Assembly (NCBI GenBank): GCA_964635325.1
Contig: CAZWOL010000105.1
Span: 1-5,480 of the forward strand
Direction: 5' to 3'
From: BOG-1112 sp964635325
GTDB lineage: Bacteria > Bdellovibrionota_B > Oligoflexia > Oligoflexales > Bog-1112
DNA: 5,480 nucleotides
Positions 1 to 3,476 of this stretch are shown in pieces. Below the pieces are notes generated by a model. It was not told where the DNA came from. It saw only the letters and a program-made list of their open reading frames with translations, and ran no database searches. Both the position numbers and the translations under genes were made by a program. The first letter of the stretch is position 1. Each line of letters begins with the position of its first letter.

Positions 1-115
1 CTAGTTCGGTATTTTTATTCACAACAACAAGTGCTTCAGGTGCTTTGGAGTTTCCTCCTGCATTCAAAATTGGGGATGATAAAAGACAAAGTGTGATCAA
101 AGATTTCTTCAACAT
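1..115 (-). CDS. Exported protein, N-terminal fragment (cut by left edge)
   Basis: Seen: a frame starting at ATG 115-113 stays open for 38 codons to the window edge. It begins MLKKSLITLCLLSSPILNA, a typical Sec signal peptide: two lysines, a hydrophobic core, then L-N-A before Gly-Gly, so cleavage by signal peptidase I after residue 19 is likely. No lipobox surrounds Cys10, so a lipoprotein is unlikely. A good ribosome binding site (GGAG plus AAGG) lies just upstream, which fixes the start. The mature part begins GGNSKAPEALVVVNKNTEL. Inference: the stretch PEALVVVNKNTEL resembles, from memory, the start of the TIGR03790 family of uncharacterised proteins (Pe-vlVvvN-nS near the mature N-terminus). 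Only about 14 residues support that, so it is a hint and not an assignment. The gene diverges from the transporter gene and shares the 116-296 region with it. Confidence 0.75.
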   Translation of the reverse strand, partial: MLKKSLITLCLLSSPILNAGGNSKAPEALVVVNKNTEL

Positions 116-116
116 A

Positions 117-125
117 CCTTACTCC
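117..125 (-). promoter_or_regulatory. Ribosome binding site of the exported-protein gene
   Basis: On the minus strand GGAGTAAGG occupies 125-117, directly before ATG at 115-113. It holds two purine-rich Shine-Dalgarno-like cores, GGAG at 125-122 and AAGG at 120-117, the second only one base from the start codon. The GGAG core has the better spacing (6 bases). This site is the main support that the short edge frame is a real gene. Confidence 0.65.
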
Positions 126-131
126 ATCAAA

Positions 132-171
132 AGTGATTCACTATGCCATTTGGGCATTTTGCACAGGTGCA
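132..171. repeat. Three adjoining short palindromes in the divergent intergenic region
   Basis: Three inverted repeats lie almost end to end: AGTGA-T-TCACT at 132-142, ATGCC-ATTTG-GGCAT at 143-157, and TGCAC-AG-GTGCA at 160-171. Each has perfect 5-base arms. They sit just upstream of the minus-strand gene's ribosome binding site (117-125), so they would be in its promoter or 5' leader. They could be binding sites for dimeric regulators or small RNA hairpins. The arms are short, so each alone could be chance; the tiling is what is unusual. Confidence 0.45.
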
Positions 172-176
172 CTATA
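171..176 (-). promoter_or_regulatory. Possible -10 box of the exported-protein gene
   Basis: TATAGT on the minus strand (176-171) matches five of six bases of the sigma-70 -10 consensus. No recognisable -35 hexamer occurs 16-18 bases upstream, where the sequence is A-rich. If used, transcription would start near 164 and give a leader of about 50 bases carrying two of the short palindromes. A promoter lacking a -35 would need an activator, and the palindromes at 203-229 lie upstream of it in about the right place. Confidence 0.3.
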
Positions 177-201
177 GTCTTCTGTTTGTTAGTTTCGTTT
201 T

Positions 202-229
202 AGTGACTTATGTCAAAGTGACCTTGACA
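202..229. promoter_or_regulatory. Candidate operator: overlapping palindromes and tandem AGTGAC repeat
   Basis: TGTCAAAGTGACCTTGACA at 211-229 is a near-perfect 19-base palindrome: eight of nine base pairs match around a central G. It overlaps a second inverted repeat, GTGAC-TTAT-GTCAA at 203-216, which differs by one base from the TTGAC-N4-GTCAA layout typical of CRP/FNR-family regulators. The same stretch can be read as a tandem repeat of AGTGAC, at 202-207 and 217-222, each followed by a (T)GTCAA/GACAA end. It contains TTGACA (224-229), a perfect -35 hexamer pointing toward the transporter gene, but the hexamer 17 bases on (GAATCT, 247-252) is a poor -10. Regulator binding is an inference; the symmetry is directly visible. 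Confidence 0.45.
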
Positions 230-296
230 AATTTTCTTTATTTCGCGAATCTGAACTCAGTCATACTCACATATATTTTTCCTACGGATAGAATCT

Positions 297-1265
297 ATGC
301 GTCCAACTCGCAAAGGTCTGCTCGCGATTAGCGTCACAACGACACTGTGGGGAATTCTCAGCATACAACTCAAGGTTGTCTCGCACTTTATTGATGCATA
401 CAGCCTTGTGTGGGTACGCTTTCTAATAGCAGTGCTATGCGTGCTGCCCTACTATGTTTTAAGAGAACGTTCCAAACTTTTATTGTTTGTGCGTCCGCCT
501 AAAGTTCTTTGGCTTGCAGGCCTTTTTATGATGCTAAACTACTTTGGCTATATGCGTGGTGTAGAGCTCACAACTCCGAGCAATGCAACCGTGCTAGGCC
601 AAAGTGGTTGTGTGATGTTGGTGCTTTTGGGTTTTGTCTTTTTGAAGGAAAAAATCTCGTGGCAGCAGCTTATAGGGATGATTGTCTGTGCCTTTGGCTT
701 TGCTCTGTTTTTTGAAGATCAAGCGAGTGGTATGTGGCTCAATCCTAATATCTACACGCAGGGAGCTTTATGGATTTTTATTGGTTCATTTGCCTGGGCC
801 TTACTTGCTCTCATTTCAAAAATTCTTGTGCAACGCTACGACTCACAACTTTTGAATGCATTTATGTACTGCTGTGGAATAATGCTATTCATTCCGTTCG
901 TCGATTTTTCTGTCTTTGCTAGGTTGACACCTGTTCAATGTTTGCTTGTGTTTACTCTTGGACTCAACACGCTATTTAGTTACGGTGGCCTCGTATATGC
1001 ACTAAAGCATTTGAACGCTAGTACAGTCGGAACGATCACCACACTCAGTCCCGTCATCTGCGTGCTTCTGATGTCTTTGATGTCATACCTGCAGATTCAC
1101 TGGGTCGAGCCCGAACATATACGTCCATTTGGTTACATCGGAGCTTCGCTGACCTTGGTTGGTGTACTTATTGTTGTAAAGTATCAGAAGACACAGAAGA
1201 AGTTGCCGGAGGAAGTGCTTGAAGTCATAAACGATGAATCTGTAGAAATGAAAAAGGTTTCATGA
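297..1265 (+). CDS. EamA/DMT-superfamily inner-membrane transporter
   Basis: Role: EamA-family (drug/metabolite transporter) proteins are inner-membrane carriers that usually export small metabolites such as amino acids. The substrate cannot be read from this sequence. Seen: 322 residues with about ten hydrophobic helices (roughly 8-28, 33-52, 69-88, 94-115, 122-139, 155-175, 185-203, 213-233, 243-265, 276-296), arranged as two five-helix EamA repeats. Family signatures include the loop RGVELTTPSNATVLGQ (88-102), leading into the helix ending FLKEKISWQQLIG, and its second-half counterpart ALKHLNASTVGTITTLSPV (235-253) followed by the last helix. The charged tail from about 295 to 322, rich in Lys and Glu, is slightly longer than usual and should be cytoplasmic. 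Start: ATG 297 is preceded by GGATAGA at 286-292 and the protein begins at the usual place (RKGLLAISVTTTLWG). The gene appears monocistronic, convergent with dbpA. Confidence 0.9.
   Translation: MRPTRKGLLAISVTTTLWGILSIQLKVVSHFIDAYSLVWVRFLIAVLCVLPYYVLRERSKLLLFVRPPKVLWLAGLFMMLNYFGYMRGVELTTPSNATVLGQSGCVMLVLLGFVFLKEKISWQQLIGMIVCAFGFALFFEDQASGMWLNPNIYTQGALWIFIGSFAWALLALISKILVQRYDSQLLNAFMYCCGIMLFIPFVDFSVFARLTPVQCLLVFTLGLNTLFSYGGLVYALKHLNASTVGTITTLSPVICVLLMSLMSYLQIHWVEPEHIRPFGYIGASLTLVGVLIVVKYQKTQKKLPEEVLEVINDESVEMKKVS
1248..1263. repeat. AT-rich inverted repeat at the end of the transporter gene
   Basis: ATGAAA-AAGG-TTTCAT has perfect 6-base arms with a 4-base loop and overlaps the transporter's stop codon (1263-1265). 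It lies in the short convergent region with dbpA, where a two-way terminator would be expected. The stem is AT-rich and neither strand has a good T-run after it, so I do not call it a terminator. The 43 bases between the two stop codons (1266-1308) show no better hairpin. Confidence 0.3.
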
Positions 1266-1308
1266 GTCATCAATTCTTAGACAATCGTCCAGTGCCGTCG
1301 CTTCCTCT

Positions 1309-2709
1309 TTAGAGCATCTTAACTTTGAAGCTACGTCCCTTGATCGGGCGTTCACCCAAAACCTTCAGAGCTTTTGCAGCAGAAGCTTTGCTGACTGCAA
1401 CACATGCATGATGATCGAAGATGTCGATCTTCCCAACTTCGGAGCCAGGGATTGCGCTGCCTTTGCCCGTCAGTGCGCCTAAGATGTCACCCTTGCAGAG
1501 TTTGTCTTTGCGACCACCAGCGATTTTTAGAGTCTGCATTGGAGGTTGCTGTGTTTTTGCTGGTGCTTGCTCATTAACTTCACGGCAATAGAGATCTTCG
1601 GTCTTGCCATAAGTCACTTTGCTTTTTTGGTAGTCTTCAATCGCAGAGACTTTGCGGCTTTCCATACTTGTGAAGAGCGTAAGAGCTTGACCCGTGCTAC
1701 CTGCGCGTCCGGTACGACCGATGCGGTGGATGTAGATTTCGGGATCACGAGGCACATGAAAGTTGACGACCAATTCGAGATTTTTGATATCAATGCCACG
1801 CGATGCAACATCGGTTGCTACAAGTATAGAACAACTCTTGTTGGCAAAACGTACGAGCACTTCATCACGATCCCGTTGGTCCAATCCTCCGTGTAGTGCA
1901 AGGGCGCTGAACTTGCTCTGCTGCAGCTCTTGCGCTATTTCATCACACTGCTGCTTGGTCGTACAAAATACCAAAGTCGACTCAGCCTGCTTATGTTGCA
2001 AGAGAGCTCTAAGTGCAGACAGACGGTCCTGCTCACTTACCTTGTAAAAGATCTGTTCGATCTGCGTTGCATCATGTGTTGTTTCGACAGTCACACGCAC
2101 GGGTTCTTTCTGCACACCCTTGCTCATCGTGAGGATGCTCTCGGGGAACGTTGCAGAGAATAAGAGTGTTTGGCGCTGACGTGGGAGCTCGCGTACGATC
2201 CCCTCGATTTCTTCTGCAAAACCCATATCCAACATACGATCTGCCTCATCGAGAACAAGCGTACGCACGGAACGCGTATTCAAAGTGCGTCGTTGGAAGT
2301 GATCCATGATGCGACCTGGTGTGCCGACGACCACATGGGCACCGTGCTCGAGTGATGCGACCTGATTGCGAAGGGGTTTGCCACCGCAAAGTGAGAGTAT
2401 TTTTAAATTGGGTATAAAACGTGCAAGTCCTTTGATTTCCTTGCACACCTGATCAGCAAGCTCACGTGTTGGGCAGAGCACCATCGCTTGTATGAACGGA
2501 TTATTCACATCGATGGAGGACAAAATGCCGATACCGAAGGCCGCAGTTTTGCCGCTCCCGGTCTTGGCCTGCGCAATAAGGTCTTTGCCCTCAAGTATAG
2601 GTCCTAGGCTCTGCGCCTGGATTGGGGTCATATATTGGAAGCCCATAGCTTCGATGCTAGTCAGAAGGTGTGGACTCAAAGCTAGAGTTGAGAAAGGGAC
2701 GTTGCTCAC
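1309..2709 (-). CDS. dbpA: ATP-dependent RNA helicase DbpA (DEAD-box)
   Basis: Role: DbpA is a DEAD-box RNA helicase that recognises hairpin 92 of 23S rRNA and acts late in 50S ribosomal subunit assembly in the cytoplasm. Seen: 466 residues, close to the 457 of E. coli DbpA. Helicase motifs are complete and in order: Q motif (F6 to Q31), motif I AKTGSGKT (48-55), Ia PTRELA (80-85), GG (109-110), TPGR (130-133), DEAD (154-157), SAT (185-187), LVFC (246-249), ATDVASRGID (298-307) and HRIGRTGRAG (328-337). After a linker rich in Gln and Pro, residues about 392-466 form the DbpA-type RNA-binding domain (GGRKDKLCKGDILGALTG onward), which separates DbpA from RhlE or CsdA. Start: GTG 2709-2707. An in-frame TAA lies at 2751-2749 with no ATG between, the next Met is residue 22 inside the Q motif, and AGAGG at 2724-2720 serves as ribosome binding site with a 10-base gap. 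No catalytic residue is missing. Confidence 0.95.
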   Translation of the reverse strand: MSNVPFSTLALSPHLLTSIEAMGFQYMTPIQAQSLGPILEGKDLIAQAKTGSGKTAAFGIGILSSIDVNNPFIQAMVLCPTRELADQVCKEIKGLARFIPNLKILSLCGGKPLRNQVASLEHGAHVVVGTPGRIMDHFQRRTLNTRSVRTLVLDEADRMLDMGFAEEIEGIVRELPRQRQTLLFSATFPESILTMSKGVQKEPVRVTVETTHDATQIEQIFYKVSEQDRLSALRALLQHKQAESTLVFCTTKQQCDEIAQELQQSKFSALALHGGLDQRDRDEVLVRFANKSCSILVATDVASRGIDIKNLELVVNFHVPRDPEIYIHRIGRTGRAGSTGQALTLFTSMESRKVSAIEDYQKSKVTYGKTEDLYCREVNEQAPAKTQQPPMQTLKIAGGRKDKLCKGDILGALTGKGSAIPGSEVGKIDIFDHHACVAVSKASAAKALKVLGERPIKGRSFKVKML

Positions 2710-2719
2710 GGTGTCTTTG

Positions 2720-2724
2720 CCTCT
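2720..2724 (-). promoter_or_regulatory. Ribosome binding site selecting the GTG start of dbpA
   Basis: AGAGG on the minus strand lies 10 bases before GTG 2709-2707. It is a modest site with a slightly long gap. It matters because no ATG is available in this frame before the conserved Q motif, so it supports GTG initiation. Confidence 0.5.
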
Positions 2725-2781
2725 ATAAGTGATTTTGCACCCCAGGCTTTAGCACGAAATGGCTTGGAACTTCAATGCTTT

Positions 2782-2799
2782 CCCGCCATTTTTGACGGG
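2782..2799 (-). promoter_or_regulatory. Hairpin in the dbpA upstream region
   Basis: On the minus strand CCCGTCA-AAAA-TGGCGGG forms a 7-pair stem with one G-U wobble and an AAAA tetraloop. It ends 72 bases before the dbpA start codon. The wobble pair exists only in RNA read from the minus strand; on the plus strand it would be a C-A mismatch, so the structure fits the dbpA leader better than the opposite transcript. No T-run follows, so it is not a terminator. A role in mRNA stability or control of dbpA is inference, and it assumes transcription starts upstream of 2799. I could not identify a convincing dbpA promoter. Confidence 0.4.
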
Positions 2800-2826
2800 G
2801 GGCTACCATTTTCTCTTCAATTACGC

Positions 2827-2832
2827 TATACT
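2827..2832 (+). promoter_or_regulatory. Possible -10 box of the small membrane protein gene
   Basis: TATACT matches five of six bases of the -10 consensus and lies 47 bases before ATG 2880. The best -35 partner is CTACCA (2803-2808; three of six, 18-base spacer), which is poor. A better -35-like hexamer, TTGACG at 2792-2797, is too far away (29 bases). Between this box and the start codon lies CCCC-TCC-GGGG followed by A5T6 (2846-2867). It resembles a small terminator or attenuator, but its stem is only four pairs. Confidence 0.35.
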
Positions 2833-2879
2833 GCGAAATCCTAAGCCCCTCCGGGGAAAAATTTTTTAGAGTCGATCTT

Positions 2880-3374
2880 ATGTCCTTATTTAAAATTGAA
2901 AAAGTCAAAGAGTGGCTCATCCGCTACTCTCCATCCGAAGCTTTTGGCATTTTGACAGCCTATGCTGGCTTCTACTACGGTATGCGCCTAAGCGGGAACC
3001 ATTTTGTAGCAGCCTACATGGCCTCAATTACCGAAAATATCGGGTTCTATCTGCCCCTGCTTATCCGTGACATGCGTGAAAGCTATAAAGAGAAAAAAAG
3101 TCAGGGCCTTTCGTTTGGTAGCAAAGATGCAGGCTACGTATGTCTGGGTCTACTTGCTGAATGTGGTGTCGCAGAGTTTTTCGACAGCTTATTCATTAGG
3201 CCCCTTGCCATTAGCTTTGCAACAGAGCACTGTGGACCTGAGCTAGGTATATTGCTTGGTAAGATCTTTGGAGACTTCTTCTTCTACATCCCTGCAATCA
3301 TGATCTACGAATATCGTAAGGTTCTGAAAAAACGTTACGAACTCAAGAAGCAAAAGCTGACCGTATCCGTGTAG
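2880..3374 (+). CDS. Small polytopic membrane protein, function unknown
   Basis: I do not recognise a named family with confidence. Seen: 164 residues with a basic, amphipathic start (about 1-17) and about four hydrophobic stretches: 20-36, 41-62, 84-113 and 119-145. The hydrophobic stretches carry or border several charged residues, notably E52, E94, E99, D102, R107 and D132. The segment AEFFDSLFIRPLAISFATEHCGPELGILLGKIFGDFFFYIPAIMIYE contains a pattern (E-x-x-D-x-x-x-x-R-P, then a Gly-rich helix with Asp) that looks constrained, though I can name no function for it. The loop at 64-80 is strongly charged (RDMRESYKEKK) and the C-terminus is lysine-rich (about 146-160), so both probably face the cytoplasm. 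AGAG at 2868-2871, 8 bases before ATG, is an acceptable ribosome binding site. The gene is divergent from dbpA and convergent with the next gene, so it is probably transcribed alone. Confidence 0.8.
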   Translation: MSLFKIEKVKEWLIRYSPSEAFGILTAYAGFYYGMRLSGNHFVAAYMASITENIGFYLPLLIRDMRESYKEKKSQGLSFGSKDAGYVCLGLLAECGVAEFFDSLFIRPLAISFATEHCGPELGILLGKIFGDFFFYIPAIMIYEYRKVLKKRYELKKQKLTVSV

Positions 3375-3428
3375 TCTGTCCTTCCGAGTGAATGCAATGC
3401 TTTCGTCATGCAAGCGTGTCTCTCATCA

Positions 3429-3450
3429 TTCCGAGCGGAACGAATTTTTT
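3429..3450 (+). terminator. Weak candidate terminator after the small membrane protein gene
   Basis: TTCC-GAGC-GGAA (3429-3440) can form a short stem, followed by CGAA and then six T residues (3445-3450), 54 bases past the stop codon at 3374. The four-base gap before the T-run and the four to five pair stem make it weak. A further small hairpin, ATGCTT at 3397-3402 with AAGCGT at 3412-3417, lies upstream but has no T-run. The sequence CATTCCGAGCGGAACGAA also resembles a common dispersed intergenic repeat type, so the stem may be a degenerate repeat rather than a terminator. Confidence 0.3.
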
Positions 3451-3476
3451 GAGGTGACTGTTTGAGCGGTAATTTT

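Noticed and set aside
224..252. Sigma-70 promoter for the transporter from TTGACA (224-229)
   Set aside because: The -35 is perfect but the hexamer at the right spacing, GAATCT, matches only two of six; the better -10-like TATATT (272-277) is too far away. Mentioned under the operator but not called as a promoter.
143..331. 62-codon plus-strand frame of hydrophobic character upstream of the transporter
   Set aside because: It has no ribosome binding site, begins inside a palindrome, overlaps the transporter start in another frame, and its hydrophobicity follows from T-rich intergenic sequence.
1546..1896. 116-codon plus-strand frame
   Set aside because: It lies wholly antisense to conserved helicase motifs of dbpA, whose coding is certain; its residue pattern shows no family features.
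2846..2867. CCCC-TCC-GGGG plus A5T6 as a terminator or attenuator
   Set aside because: The stem is four pairs with a three-base loop, and the T-run is separated from it by five A that would pair with the T residues; too weak to call.
2723..2920. 65-codon minus-strand frame between dbpA and the small membrane protein
   Set aside because: It covers the intergenic region and the antisense start of the plus-strand gene, with no ribosome binding site and no recognisable features.
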